From Bifidobacterium gallicum DSM 20093 = LMG 11596 (GTDB lineage Bacteria > Actinomycetota > Actinomycetes > Actinomycetales > Bifidobacteriaceae): DNA of 64,000 bases. The notes beneath the pieces were generated by a model. That model worked only from the letters and a program-made list of their open reading frames with translations. It was not told the DNA's origin and searched no databases. The stretch's first letter is position 1. Every line of letters starts with the position of its first letter. A program made the position numbers and the translations under genes. The DNA is taken from assembly GCF_000741205.1 (NCBI RefSeq), contig NZ_JGYW01000005.1, positions 248,001 to 312,000 on the forward strand. Reading direction: 5' to 3'. Below, piece by piece: positions 53,214 through 62,968 of this stretch.

Positions 53214-54179
53214 TCAGACCAGCAAGCTTTGCTCACCGCGCTGTTGACCAATCAGCCATGTGAGCAGCGCCTTCTGGGCATGCAACCGGTTTTCAGCCTC
53301 GTCCCACACCACTGACTGTGGTCCGTCAATCACCGCCGCCGTGACTTCCTTGCCGCGGTATGCCGGCAGACAGTGCTGGAACAACGCGTCGGGCTTGGCC
53401 AACGACATTAATTCCTCATTGACCTGATAAGGCCAGAACGGCTTGGAACGGATGGCGTACTCGCCTTCCTCACCCATCGATACCCACGTGTCAGTGAACA
53501 CGCAATCGGCATCACGCACAGCTTCCTTGGCGTCGGTAGTCACGAGGATTGAGCCGCCATTGTCTGCAGCAAGACGTTCGGCATCCTCAACAATATCTTG
53601 ACGCGGCAGGAATCCGTTGGGACCAGCCACACGCACATGCATGCCGGCGATGGCGCCAGCCAGCAAGTATGAATTCGCCATATTGTTCGCCGCATCGCCC
53701 AGATAAGCGATTGTCATGCCTTCCAGCGCATCCACGCCGCCCTTGTGCTGGGCAATCGTCAGGAAATCAGCAAGCACTTGGCACGGGTGGAAATCATCAG
53801 TCAACGCATTGACCACCGGCACGGTGGCGTATTTGGCCATCGTTTCCACGCGATCCTGACCAAACGTGCGCCACACAATCGCGCTCGTCATGCGTGTGAG
53901 CACACGGGCCGTGTCTTCCACGGGCTCACCGCGGCCCAGCTGCGAGCTGGACTTGTCAATGACGAGCGGATAACCGCCCAATTCAGCCACACCTACCGAA
54001 AAGCTCGAGCGCGTGCGTGTGCTGGGCTTGTCAAACAGCACGGCCACGCCCTGCGGCCCGGCGAATGGCATGTGATAGTGGCGATCTTCGCGGAACTTCA
54101 TGCCCAGTTCCAAGATCTGCTTCTGCTCCTCATGGTTCACGTCATCGTCACGCAACATGTGGCGCAATGTTCCCGCCAT
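53214..54179 (-). CDS. argF: Ornithine carbamoyltransferase
   Basis: A 321-residue enzyme making citrulline from ornithine and carbamoyl phosphate. KPSTRTRSSF (about 52-61) binds carbamoyl phosphate, and HCLPAYRGKEV (about 271-281) supplies the catalytic cysteine. A GAGGAG-type site precedes the ATG at 54179. It is followed by argR after 61 bases and preceded by argD about 100 bases away. Confidence 0.97.
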   Translation of the reverse strand: MAGTLRHMLRDDDVNHEEQKQILELGMKFREDRHYHMPFAGPQGVAVLFDKPSTRTRSSFSVGVAELGGYPLVIDKSSSQLGRGEPVEDTARVLTRMTSAIVWRTFGQDRVETMAKYATVPVVNALTDDFHPCQVLADFLTIAQHKGGVDALEGMTIAYLGDAANNMANSYLLAGAIAGMHVRVAGPNGFLPRQDIVEDAERLAADNGGSILVTTDAKEAVRDADCVFTDTWVSMGEEGEYAIRSKPFWPYQVNEELMSLAKPDALFQHCLPAYRGKEVTAAVIDGPQSVVWDEAENRLHAQKALLTWLIGQQRGEQSLLV

Positions 54180-54281
54180 GGCTTCTCCTCTCGGGTTATC
54201 AGATTATTGGCAACCTTAGGTTGCTTGGGTAACGTTCGTTCGTCATGCACGTGGTATGCGGTTGCGATGCCATCGAGTCGA

Positions 54282-55556
54282 TCAGTCGTCAGACAGATCC
54301 GACGGGATCTGGCTCAAAATCGCCACGGCATCATCCACATCCTGCTCGGAGGCAATCAACGGCGGCGCCAACCGCAGCGCATCAGGAGCCACAGCGTTGA
54401 TGATCAGGCCATGCTCGAGTACCCATTCCATCGCCGCATGCGCGCATGGATGTGCCAGTTGGATTGCGTTGAGCAATCCGCGTCCGCGCACACCAGTGAA
54501 CAGCGGATTGCCACACGCCATGATTTGGCGGCGCAACTGTTCGCCGCGCTGCTCTGCGTTCTCGATAAGTCCGTCACGCTCAACTGTTTCAATCGTGGCC
54601 AATGCGGCGGCCGCTCCGAGCGGATTGCCCGCGAACGTGGACCCATGCTTGCCTGGCGAGAACAAGTCGGAGAGCTTCTGTCCGAACGCAATGATGCCGC
54701 CCATCGGGAATCCACCGGCCACACCTTTGGCGAACGACACAATATCGGGTTGCACACCACCCAAATCCTCGCGCTGGAACGCAAACCACGAACCTGTGCG
54801 GCCCATGCCCGTTTGCACTTCATCAATGATCAGCAGCGCTCGGTTCGCATCGCACAATTCGCGCACGCCACGCACATAGTCGGCATCCAGTGGCATGACA
54901 CCAGCCTCACCTTGGATGAGTTCCATAATCACAGCTGCCACAGGCCCCTTGCCGTAATGCCCAAGACCGGTTTCCGCGAACGCGTCACGCAGGTCGCGCA
55001 GGTTGTTGGCCTCCACGAATTCGATGTTAGGCACGAGCGGTTCGAACGGTTTGCGGATCGCGGGCTTCCACGTGGCCGACAGCGCTCCCATCGTGCGGCC
55101 GTGGAATCCGTGGGTCAGCGCGATGATGCGCGCCGGTTTGCCGCCGAACGACGGCAAAGCACCCGGCAATGTGCGGCCATAGAGTTTGGCCAGCTTGAGT
55201 GCCGCTTCATTCGCCTCAGCTCCCGAATTGCCGAAGTACACGTGCGACCCTTGCGGCGCGCCGGCCAGTTCCACAAGTTTGGTGGCCAGTTCAATTTGCG
55301 GCTTGGTGGCAAAATAGTTGCTCACATGCGCCACTTGAGCCGCCTGGTCAGCCACGGCCTTGACCCATGCCGGATGCGCATATCCCAGCGCGTTCACTGC
55401 GATGCCGGCCAAAAAATCAAGGTATTCATTGCCGTCCACGTCCCAGATGCGCATGCCTTCACCATGGTCCATCACGCGCAATGGAGTACCGAATACGTGC
55501 ATATGCACGTCATCATATTGTTGGAGCCAGGCCCCACCGTTCTGTTCGTCGCTCAC
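54282..55556 (-). CDS. argD: Acetylornithine aminotransferase
   Basis: A 424-residue PLP aminotransferase. The PLP lysine lies in SFAKGVAGGFPMGG (about 263-276); FGNSGAEANEAALKLAKLYG, DEVQTGMGRTG and GSTFAGNPLGAAAALATI match the family. It converts acetylglutamate semialdehyde to acetylornithine. It follows argB by 42 bases and precedes argF. Length slightly above average owing to N-terminal SDEQNGGAWLQQYDD. Confidence 0.96.
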   Translation of the reverse strand: MSDEQNGGAWLQQYDDVHMHVFGTPLRVMDHGEGMRIWDVDGNEYLDFLAGIAVNALGYAHPAWVKAVADQAAQVAHVSNYFATKPQIELATKLVELAGAPQGSHVYFGNSGAEANEAALKLAKLYGRTLPGALPSFGGKPARIIALTHGFHGRTMGALSATWKPAIRKPFEPLVPNIEFVEANNLRDLRDAFAETGLGHYGKGPVAAVIMELIQGEAGVMPLDADYVRGVRELCDANRALLIIDEVQTGMGRTGSWFAFQREDLGGVQPDIVSFAKGVAGGFPMGGIIAFGQKLSDLFSPGKHGSTFAGNPLGAAAALATIETVERDGLIENAEQRGEQLRRQIMACGNPLFTGVRGRGLLNAIQLAHPCAHAAMEWVLEHGLIINAVAPDALRLAPPLIASEQDVDDAVAILSQIPSDLSDD

Positions 55557-55598
55557 GTCGCCTTCTTCTCTTGTAAGGGTTGCTTTGCTGCGGTATGC

Positions 55599-56552
55599 TC
55601 AGCGGCCATATGCGCTGCGCATCGTAAATCCTTCTCCGGCTTCCACCATCGTGCCGATGCCGTCCGTCGTGAAAATCTCGTTGAGGATGGAATGCGGTTT
55701 GCGTCCGTCAATGATGTGGGCTTGGTGCACTCCACCATCGATGGCGCGCATGCAGGCTTCCATCTTGGGCCGCATGCCCGTCTCCAGTTCAGGCAGCATG
55801 TCGCGCAGTTGCTCCACGCCAAGATAACCGATTAGCGAGTCACGGTCGGGCCAGTCTGCGTACAGACCTTCCACATCGGTCAAGATCACGAGCTTTTCGG
55901 CGCCCATCGCGGCCGCCAACGCCGCAGCCGCTGAATCGGCGTTGACGTTGAGCACGGTTGTCGGGTCGTCTTCATCGGGAGCCACCGACGAGACAACAGG
56001 GATACGTCCGGCCGCCACGAGGTCTTCCACGGCGGACGCGTCCACGCCCACCACGTCACCCACGAGGCCGACGTCCACGGGTTTGCCGTCCACAATCGGC
56101 GCGCGCACCGCGGCTGAGAACAGTCCGCCGTCCTCGCCTGACATGCCGACCGCATATGGGCCGTGGGCATTGATCAGACCGACCAGGTCACGCGACACTT
56201 TACCCGTCAACACCATGCGCACCACGTCCATGGCCTCGGGAGTTGTGACGCGCAGGCCGCCCTTGAATTCCGAATGGATGCCGAGTGTCTTGAGCATGCG
56301 TGAAATCTGTGGGCCACCTCCGTGCACCACGATCGGATGCAACCCCACTTGGCGCAGGAACACCATGTCTTGCGCGAAGCACTGCTGCAGATGTTCATCG
56401 ACCATCGCGTTGCCGCCATATTTGACAACAATGCGTTTGCCTGCGAATTCCTGCAGCCAAGGCAGCGCTTCAATCAGCACTTCCGCTTTCTGGTCGGGCC
56501 GCAAGTCCGTATGCACGTCCAGATGGTAGCCAGGCCCTCTCAATTCGGCCAT
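55599..56552 (-). CDS. argB: Acetylglutamate kinase
   Basis: A 317-residue amino-acid kinase making N-acetylglutamyl phosphate, normally the arginine-inhibited step. Motifs: [15 protein letters not shown] near 42, [13 protein letters not shown] near 77, [30 protein letters not shown] near 200-230. The long N-terminal helix ([18 protein letters not shown]) is of the type found in arginine-sensitive enzymes. Nine bases separate it from argJ. Confidence 0.96.
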   Translation of the reverse strand: MAELRGPGYHLDVHTDLRPDQKAEVLIEALPWLQEFAGKRIVVKYGGNAMVDEHLQQCFAQDMVFLRQVGLHPIVVHGGGPQISRMLKTLGIHSEFKGGLRVTTPEAMDVVRMVLTGKVSRDLVGLINAHGPYAVGMSGEDGGLFSAAVRAPIVDGKPVDVGLVGDVVGVDASAVEDLVAAGRIPVVSSVAPDEDDPTTVLNVNADSAAAALAAAMGAEKLVILTDVEGLYADWPDRDSLIGYLGVEQLRDMLPELETGMRPKMEACMRAIDGGVHQAHIIDGRKPHSILNEIFTTDGIGTMVEAGEGFTMRSAYGR

Positions 56553-56561
56553 TCTCGTTCC

Positions 56562-57734
56562 TCAGCTTTCGTAATCAGCGTTGATATGCACGTATTCGTG
56601 GGTCAGATCGTCCGTCCACACGCTCGCTTCAGCATCCCCGGCGTTCAGATCAATCTCAATCGTCACCTGACGTTGATCCATATTGACTTCCGATCGATCG
56701 CGCGCAGGTTTCGCACCGTCGCAAATACGCACACCATTGACATCCACCGTCACCTGTTCGGGATCATACGGTGCCACGTCCATAGGTACGGTGCCCAGGG
56801 AACTGACGATACGGCCCCAGTTGGGATCATTGCCGCTGATTGCGCATTTGAGCAGATTGGATGCGGCTACGGCCCTGCCACAGGCCAATGCTGCATCCTC
56901 GGTAGTGGCATGACGCACCGTGATTTCAATCGTATGGCTTGAGCCTTCGCCATCGCCCACAATCTTGGCGGCGAGTTCCGAACAAATCTCTCGCACAAGA
57001 CGGTTGAACTCGTCCGGGTCGGGTTCCACACCGCTGGCCCCCGAGGCCATGAGCAACACCGTGTCGTTCGTGGACATGCAACCATCCACATCAATGCGGT
57101 TAAACGATAAATCGGTACCCACGCTCAGTGCAGCCTGGCATTGGCCAGCGCTGACCTGCGCATCGGTCGTAATCACGCACAGCATCGTGGCCAGCTGTGG
57201 CGCAATCATGCCCGAGCCCTTGACCATGCCGCCAATGCGATACCCGTTCGTGCCTTCGCGCACCGCGGTTTTGGGCACCGTGTCGGTGGTCATGATGGCA
57301 TGCGCGGCGTCCTGCCCTGCAGCGTCATCATGCGCCAAATGGGCATAGGCTTCGCGCGCGCCATGCAGCACCTTGTCCAATGGCAGCAGTTCGCCGATCA
57401 AACCAGTGGAGCACACGGCCACATTGGCGGCTCGGGTGCCAAGAAGTTCAGCGACAAGCTCGGCTTCAGCTTGGGATTGCGCGTAACCTTCCTGCCCGGT
57501 GCACGCGTTGGCGCCGCCTGAGTTCAAGATCACGGCATCGGCGCGGCCCGCACGGATATGTTCACGCGTCCACTGCACTGGCGCCGCACAGAACCGGTTG
57601 ACCGTGAACACGCCGGCGGCGGCGTTGATCGGACCATCGTTGACGACGAGTGCCACATCCTTTTTGCCGGCCACAGCCGAGATACCCGCTTCCACGCCTG
57701 CCGCGCGGAATCCTTGTGCAAATGTCACGCTCAC
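56562..57734 (-). CDS. argJ: Bifunctional ornithine acetyltransferase ArgJ
   Basis: A 390-residue enzyme of the cyclic acetyl pathway that transfers acetyl from acetylornithine to glutamate. The autocleavage site KGSGMIAPQLATMLCVITTD (about 171-190) contains the catalytic threonine that becomes the new N-terminus. IDVDGCMSTNDTVL and AISGNDPNWGRIVSSLG are typical. Its ATG overlaps the argC stop by four bases. Whether it also accepts acetyl-CoA (bifunctional form) is inferred from the absence of argA in the cluster. Confidence 0.96.
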   Translation of the reverse strand: MSVTFAQGFRAAGVEAGISAVAGKKDVALVVNDGPINAAAGVFTVNRFCAAPVQWTREHIRAGRADAVILNSGGANACTGQEGYAQSQAEAELVAELLGTRAANVAVCSTGLIGELLPLDKVLHGAREAYAHLAHDDAAGQDAAHAIMTTDTVPKTAVREGTNGYRIGGMVKGSGMIAPQLATMLCVITTDAQVSAGQCQAALSVGTDLSFNRIDVDGCMSTNDTVLLMASGASGVEPDPDEFNRLVREICSELAAKIVGDGEGSSHTIEITVRHATTEDAALACGRAVAASNLLKCAISGNDPNWGRIVSSLGTVPMDVAPYDPEQVTVDVNGVRICDGAKPARDRSEVNMDQRQVTIEIDLNAGDAEASVWTDDLTHEYVHINADYES

Positions 57735-58822
57735 GGTGCCACTCCAATCGTTGTCAAACCAGTAGATTCATCAAGTCCCATGGCCAGGTTCAAGGCTTGC
57801 ACGGCCTGCCCGGCGGTACCACGGTTCAAATTGTCGATGGCTGCAAACGCGATGATGCGACCGGCGTTGCGGTCAGGGACCACCTGCAGATGCGCGGCGT
57901 TGGATCCCACAATGTTTTGTGTGGCCGGCAGCACGCCTTGCGGCAGCACAATCATGAATTGTTGATCTTCGTAAGCGCGTTCCCATACGGCATACAGTTC
58001 ATCATCGCTCAACGCCTTCGCCTTGTCGGTCATCGTGGCACTGACCACGGCCAGGATGCCACGAGACATTGGCACGAGCATCGGCGTGAACGACAACGTG
58101 AATTGCGATGCATCAGCGGCCGGCTTACCTGCCGCATGCGCAAAGTTTTGCAAAATCTCGGGAATATGGCGATGCGTACCACCCACACCATAGGGTGTGG
58201 CCGAACCGAATGCTTCAGCGGCCAACAGGTTCATGCGTTTGAGGTTCTTGCCTGCGCCGGAATACCCCACGGCGAGATCCGACACAATGCTGGTCGGTTC
58301 CACCAACCCTTCAGCCACACCGGGTTGCATGGCCAAGGTCACGGAGGTCACGTTGCAACCGGGTCCTGCGATGCGATGCGTTCCGGTCAGATTCGAGCGC
58401 TGACGCACATAGTTGCCCTCGTTGTCTTTGCCGAGGATGAGTTCAGGCATGCCATAGGTCCAGTGGTCGTAAAAATCGCCGCCATAGAATGCGTCCCAGG
58501 CGTCCTGTTCTTCCAATCGGTGGTCGGCGCCCAAGTCCACAACCACAGCCGCCTCATCCAATTGGCTGGCCAGTTTGCCCGAAGCGCCATGCGGCAATGC
58601 CAAAATAATCACATCATGACCGTTGAGCACTTCTGGTGTGGAATCTTCAATAAGAAGGTCGGCCAGCTGCGGAATATGCGGCAGATATTCGCCCAATCGG
58701 TGCCCGACTGAAGAATGGCCGGCAACTGTTGTAACTGCAAAACTGGGATGCGAGGCAAGAATGCGGATCGCCTCTCCTCCGGCGTATCCCGTGGCACCTG
58801 CCACAGCAACGGTGTAGACCAT
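57731..58822 (-). CDS. argC: N-acetyl-gamma-glutamyl-phosphate reductase
   Basis: A 363-residue reductase. The NADP motif GATGYAGGEAIRIL (9-22) and the catalytic cysteine in RIAGPGCNVTSVTLAMQP (about 150) are present. The ATG at 58822 has AAGGAG seven bases upstream. It is the first gene of the argCJBDFR run and has paired ARG boxes at 58867-58898 in its leader. It ends four bases inside argJ. Confidence 0.97.
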   Translation of the reverse strand: MVYTVAVAGATGYAGGEAIRILASHPSFAVTTVAGHSSVGHRLGEYLPHIPQLADLLIEDSTPEVLNGHDVIILALPHGASGKLASQLDEAAVVVDLGADHRLEEQDAWDAFYGGDFYDHWTYGMPELILGKDNEGNYVRQRSNLTGTHRIAGPGCNVTSVTLAMQPGVAEGLVEPTSIVSDLAVGYSGAGKNLKRMNLLAAEAFGSATPYGVGGTHRHIPEILQNFAHAAGKPAADASQFTLSFTPMLVPMSRGILAVVSATMTDKAKALSDDELYAVWERAYEDQQFMIVLPQGVLPATQNIVGSNAAHLQVVPDRNAGRIIAFAAIDNLNRGTAGQAVQALNLAMGLDESTGLTTIGVAP

Positions 58823-58866
58823 ATGGCCGCTCCTTCACGTATCAACGTAGGGCATAGTATACACAG

Positions 58867-58898
58867 TATGCATGAAACTGCATAATATGCAGTTTCAT
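58867..58898. promoter_or_regulatory. Paired ArgR operators upstream of argC
   Basis: Two overlapping palindromes: TATGCATGAAACTGCATA (58867-58884) and CTGCATAATATGCAG (58878-58892), embedded in a longer dyad, ATGAAACTGCAT / ATGCAGTTTCAT (58872-58898). They lie 45-76 bases before the argC ATG. Their core TGCAT...ATGCA is shared with the argG site. Confidence 0.78.
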
Positions 58899-58899
58899 C

Positions 58900-59282
58900 A
58901 TGTGAACAGGTAAGTTGACAAAGAAAATAAGGTGGACGCCGCCATTGCCGTCCACCATCAGATTAGCGAAAATGCCTCCGTAATCTACACCAATCTCGCC
59001 ATGTGGAAATAAATCTGATATAAAAATGTGAATAAATTGTGTTCACAACGCTTCATCAAGCCGCAATCCGCATGTCGGGTCGTCGACTTCAGCGTCGCAT
59101 TGCACATGGTTCTTTGTGCCCGGTTCGATTCGCGCCAGATACGAGAACAGGGCATCCATCTTCGTATCCCAGAAATCAATATCATGCCGACCGGCGGACT
59201 GATCAAACCCGCCAATACGCAAGTTTGTAGAACAACAGCGGCCCGGCAACACGTTGTCGGACCTGCAGTATCATGCCGTGAA
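58900..59282. pseudogene. Intergenic region with a possible frameshifted small reading frame
   Basis: A minus-strand frame at 59043-59252 (69 codons, TTG/GTG start, ending LRLDEAL) reads as ordinary protein-like sequence (FDQSAGRHDIDFWDTKMDALFSYL), and a second frame upstream gives MILQVRQRVAGPLLFYKLAYWRV before a stop at about 59202. Together they could be one small gene broken by a frameshift, but I recognise no family and no good start. The strip also holds AT-rich sequence downstream of the argC boxes. Low certainty. Confidence 0.25.
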
Positions 59283-60197
59283 TCATGCCTTAAGCGAGTC
59301 GGTTGAATCGCGCATGGAATCAAGCATCGCATTCATCTGGTTGAGTACGTCGGTCGGGGAAACGCCGTTCGCCATCATCCAGAAGAACGCAATCGTATAA
59401 ATCGTGTTGATCACGAGAGCTGCAACACCAAAACCGAAACCCTTCATATGGAACGTTTTCGTGCGCCACATGGCCAATGCTCCCATGATGGCAGGAAGCA
59501 CGGGGCACGGGAAAATCAACGTGAAGACGAACGCAATAATCGAATAAGCGTCCCAATGACCATACACGGGATTCTGATTCGGGTCGTCCAAATTGATGCC
59601 GTTGCGGTAGCGGCCCGGCTGCTGCCCGTTGGGTCCGTTCGGCTGATCCGCAGGACCCATGTACATGCCGGGACCATAGGCGTTGCGGTAGGAATCGGGG
59701 TTTGCACCCTGCTGGTTTGTCGGCTGGTTGTTGCTCGCATCGTCGGGCAAACCGAACGGATAAAACTCGGGGTTGTAATGGTGGCGCGGCTGTTGAGCCT
59801 GCTGCTGATCACGCAACCGCTGTTGGCCCTGCTGGAACTGCTGATTGCGCGTCCGGCGCGCGTCGGCGTCGTTTGTATCCAACGTCTGCTGCTCGGTCGG
59901 TGGCTCAGGAGCGCCATAAATATACGGATTGTAGCCGGCCGGGAACTGGCTGGACATGGCGCCATATTCAAGCCCAGAACCGTTGCCCAAATCGGACGCC
60001 AACACACCGTATTCGGGTTGTTGTGACGGCTGCACCGGTTGCGGGGACTGCTGCTGGTCCGGCTGCGGCTGGGATGGGGATTGCTGCACGGAAGGCGACG
60101 GCTGCACTGACGTAGCGGGTTGAGCGGAGTCAACCGGAACAGGCGTCTGCGTATTGGACGGAGTGTCCGGGGTGGGCTGCTGGTCCGGTTGTGTCAT
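59283..60197 (-). CDS. Membrane protein with Gln/Pro-rich N-terminus (DUF4190-like C-terminus)
   Basis: A 304-residue protein from the ATG at 60197 (MTQPDQQPT). Residues 1-215 are Gln, Pro, Asn and Ser-rich and probably disordered, with Tyr-containing repeats. Two membrane helices, AYSIIAFVFTLIFPCPVLPAIMGALAMW and GFGFGVAALVINTIYTIAFFW, match the DUF4190 pattern found in many actinobacterial membrane proteins. Function unknown. Its neighbours pheT and the arg cluster give no clue. A hairpin ends 24 bases upstream of its start. Confidence 0.7.
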   Translation of the reverse strand: MTQPDQQPTPDTPSNTQTPVPVDSAQPATSVQPSPSVQQSPSQPQPDQQQSPQPVQPSQQPEYGVLASDLGNGSGLEYGAMSSQFPAGYNPYIYGAPEPPTEQQTLDTNDADARRTRNQQFQQGQQRLRDQQQAQQPRHHYNPEFYPFGLPDDASNNQPTNQQGANPDSYRNAYGPGMYMGPADQPNGPNGQQPGRYRNGINLDDPNQNPVYGHWDAYSIIAFVFTLIFPCPVLPAIMGALAMWRTKTFHMKGFGFGVAALVINTIYTIAFFWMMANGVSPTDVLNQMNAMLDSMRDSTDSLKA

Positions 60198-60220
60198 GAT
60201 CATCCTTACGTTGCTAATGA

Positions 60221-60254
60221 ATGTGTGCGCAGGGACGTTGCCCTGCGCACACAT
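60221..60254 (-). terminator. Hairpin between pheT and the next gene
   Basis: A 14-bp perfect stem (ATGTGTGCGCAGGG and its complement) with a 6-base loop. It lies 101 bases past the pheT stop, without a T-run, in the leader of the 59283 gene. Confidence 0.6.
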
Positions 60255-60354
60255 GCTGCACGGTGCATGCTGCTTGCAGTCAGGCAGTCTGCGAGTCAGC
60301 TAGTCAATCAACCAGCCAACCAGCAGACTGTACGGCATCCGCCAAGTGCGCCTA

Positions 60355-62961
60355 TTACGCACGCAGCTGCGCGCCGAGCTTTGCTGCTTCTTCGACAATA
60401 CGCGCACGAATCGCTTCAGTATCCTCACCCGTCAGCGTTTTATCCGCTGCGCGGAACGTGACCGCGTAAGCCAAGGACTTCATGCCCTCACCCACCTGTT
60501 CACCCGTGAACACGTCGAACAGCTCAATGGATTCGAGCACGTCGCCGGCGCCACGCGCGATGGCTTCATGCAGGTCGTGAGCGCTCACCGAATCGGCGAC
60601 AGTGAATGCCAAGTCCTGCTTGACGGGCGGGAACGTGGAAATCGGCTTGGCTTGCACAGGCTTGTTGCTCAGCGTGGCGAACAATGCCGTCAGGTTGAGC
60701 TCAAAGGCGGCTGCATGTGCAGGCAAGCCCAACGCTTCGTTGACGTGCGGATGCAATTCACCCACGATGCCCACCTGCTGGCCGTTGGCCACCACATAAG
60801 CCACACGGCCTGGATGCCACTGGGCAGGAGCATCGGCCACAGTTGGCTGATCGAGCACGATGGCGGCACCGATGCGGTCGGCAATGCGATGCACTGCTTC
60901 CACACTGTCGGTCCAATCCACAGCGCGACGGTCTCCCAGCCAGCCGTCATCCTCAGCGTTGCCGGTCAGGATGCCTGCCACGTGTAGCGGCTGCTCGGGC
61001 AAACCGGCGTCAAGCGCGGCCAACTGCTCGTCGGTCGGGCGTACGCCGCCTGGCAATGCCGGAATGGCAGGCGCCTGCGGATCCCACAAATACACATGGC
61101 CAAGCTCATAGAGGCTCACATTGTCAAGACCACGATGCAGATTGCGCTGCACGGTCTGCGCCAACGTCAGCAGAATCGAGCGACGCAAATAGGGACGGTC
61201 GCCTGCCAGCGGGTTGACAATTTCCACGCTGATGGGCGCAATCTGCTCGGGGTCGTACTGGAACGCCTTGAAATCAGCATCACCCACGAACGGGTACGAC
61301 AATACTTCCACCATGCCATACTCGGCGAGCTCATCAGCAACCTGACGCTTGTGCAGCTGGTCGGCGGTCAATCCCACATGGCCTTCAACCGGCGCATGTG
61401 GCACGTGAATCGGAATCTGGTCGTAGCCCACGAGACGGGCCACTTCCTCAACCAGATCGCAGGGAGCCGTCAAATCAGGACGCCATGACGGCGCCTCAAC
61501 CAAGAATGTGTCATCACCTTCAGCGGTGAGCACGCAACCCACATCCTCAAGCTTCTTGACAATTGTCTCGGTCGGCAGGTCAAGGCCGGCCACACGAGCC
61601 ACTTCCGACGCTTTGAACGCGATGGCCGGACGGTTGTCCACGTTGTTCACGTCAACTGGCGTGGTTGATGCTTGCGCATTGCCATAACGTTCAAGCAGGC
61701 TGGCCGCCATCTGCGCGGCAGCGGGCTGCAGCTTGTTGTCGACGCCGCGTTCGAAACGGCGCGACGCTTCCGACGGAATCTTGTGGCGACGTGCCGAACG
61801 TGCCACAGTGACCTGGTCAAAATGCGCGGCTTCAATCAGGATGTTCGTGGTTTCAGCCGTAACCTCGCCATACAAACCGCCCATGACGCCGGCAATGCCG
61901 AGCACACGTGAACCCTGCTCGCCATTGGGCGAATCAGTGATCAGCAAGTCCTCTACGCTCAAGTCGTGGTCCTTGCCGTCAAGCGTCGTCAGCTTCTCGC
62001 CAGCCTTGGCGCGACGCACCACAATCGGCGGTTCAATCTTGTCCAGATCATAGGCGTGCAGCGGTTGGCCCAAATCCAGCATCACATAGTTTGTCACGTC
62101 CACCGGCAGCGAGATCGAGCGCATGCCCGCACGCGTCAAACGGCGGCGCATCCAGTTCGGTGTTGGGCTGCCGGGCTGGTAGCCGCGCACAGCGCGCGCA
62201 TAGAAACGGTCGCAACCCACCACGCCATGGATGGGCGCGTCATCATCAATGATCACGTCAATATCGCCGGCATCAGCCGTGCCGGCGGTGGCGGCAGGAG
62301 CCTGGTCGTTGAGTTCGTTGACAGGATCGGTGAACGTGGCACCGGTTGAATCCGCGTACTCGCGGGCCACACCACGGTAAGAGAACGCATAGCCGCGGTC
62401 AGGTGTCACGTTGATCTCAAGCACGGGCTGGTCCAGATGCAGCAGATGCATCAGGTCGTCACCAGGTTTGAGATTCTCGTATTCCTCAGGCGTGAATCCG
62501 TAATCCTTGAGCAGGATGATGCCGTCATGGCTGTCACCCAATCCCAGTTCACGTTCGGACGCACACATGCCATCGGAAATGTGACCATACGTCTTGCGTG
62601 GTTCAATCTTGAAGTCACCTGGCAGCACAGCACCAGGCAACGTCACGACGACTTTCTCACCGGCGGCCATGTTTGGCGCGCCACAGATGATGCCGCGCGG
62701 CACCTTGTTGCCGTTCTCATCAACGTCGTTGTATTCATCGCCAACGTCCACATGGCACCAGTTGATGATTTTGCCGTTCTTTTGCGGTTCGGGTGTGGCA
62801 TCGACCACGTAGCCCACAACAATCGGTCCGGTGACCTGTGAATCGTGGATTTCCTCTTCTTCCAGACCGACGCGCACCAGATCCTTGGCCAGCTGGTCGT
62901 AAGTCAGGTCCTGCGCGACGTCCACATGTTCGCGCAGCCAATCAATATCTACCATTGGCAT
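60355..62961 (-). CDS. pheT: Phenylalanyl-tRNA synthetase beta subunit
   Basis: An 868-residue subunit. An OB-fold tRNA-binding domain (about 45-160), the B3/B4 editing domain (about 220-410, with ITDSPNGEQGSRVLGIAGVMGG), the B5 domain with EASRRFERGVDNK, and a C-terminal FDX-ACB domain (FPPVKQDLAFTVADSVSAHDLHEAI) all appear in order. It pairs with PheS as an alpha2-beta2 enzyme charging tRNA-Phe. The start is seven bases past the pheS stop. Confidence 0.97.
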   Translation of the reverse strand: MPMVDIDWLREHVDVAQDLTYDQLAKDLVRVGLEEEEIHDSQVTGPIVVGYVVDATPEPQKNGKIINWCHVDVGDEYNDVDENGNKVPRGIICGAPNMAAGEKVVVTLPGAVLPGDFKIEPRKTYGHISDGMCASERELGLGDSHDGIILLKDYGFTPEEYENLKPGDDLMHLLHLDQPVLEINVTPDRGYAFSYRGVAREYADSTGATFTDPVNELNDQAPAATAGTADAGDIDVIIDDDAPIHGVVGCDRFYARAVRGYQPGSPTPNWMRRRLTRAGMRSISLPVDVTNYVMLDLGQPLHAYDLDKIEPPIVVRRAKAGEKLTTLDGKDHDLSVEDLLITDSPNGEQGSRVLGIAGVMGGLYGEVTAETTNILIEAAHFDQVTVARSARRHKIPSEASRRFERGVDNKLQPAAAQMAASLLERYGNAQASTTPVDVNNVDNRPAIAFKASEVARVAGLDLPTETIVKKLEDVGCVLTAEGDDTFLVEAPSWRPDLTAPCDLVEEVARLVGYDQIPIHVPHAPVEGHVGLTADQLHKRQVADELAEYGMVEVLSYPFVGDADFKAFQYDPEQIAPISVEIVNPLAGDRPYLRRSILLTLAQTVQRNLHRGLDNVSLYELGHVYLWDPQAPAIPALPGGVRPTDEQLAALDAGLPEQPLHVAGILTGNAEDDGWLGDRRAVDWTDSVEAVHRIADRIGAAIVLDQPTVADAPAQWHPGRVAYVVANGQQVGIVGELHPHVNEALGLPAHAAAFELNLTALFATLSNKPVQAKPISTFPPVKQDLAFTVADSVSAHDLHEAIARGAGDVLESIELFDVFTGEQVGEGMKSLAYAVTFRAADKTLTGEDTEAIRARIVEEAAKLGAQLRA

Positions 62962-62968
62962 TTCGGTG

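Noticed and set aside
53745-55835. A 696-codon plus-strand open frame
   Set aside because: It runs antisense to argF, argD and argB, all with intact catalytic motifs; it has no ribosome site and no recognisable domain.
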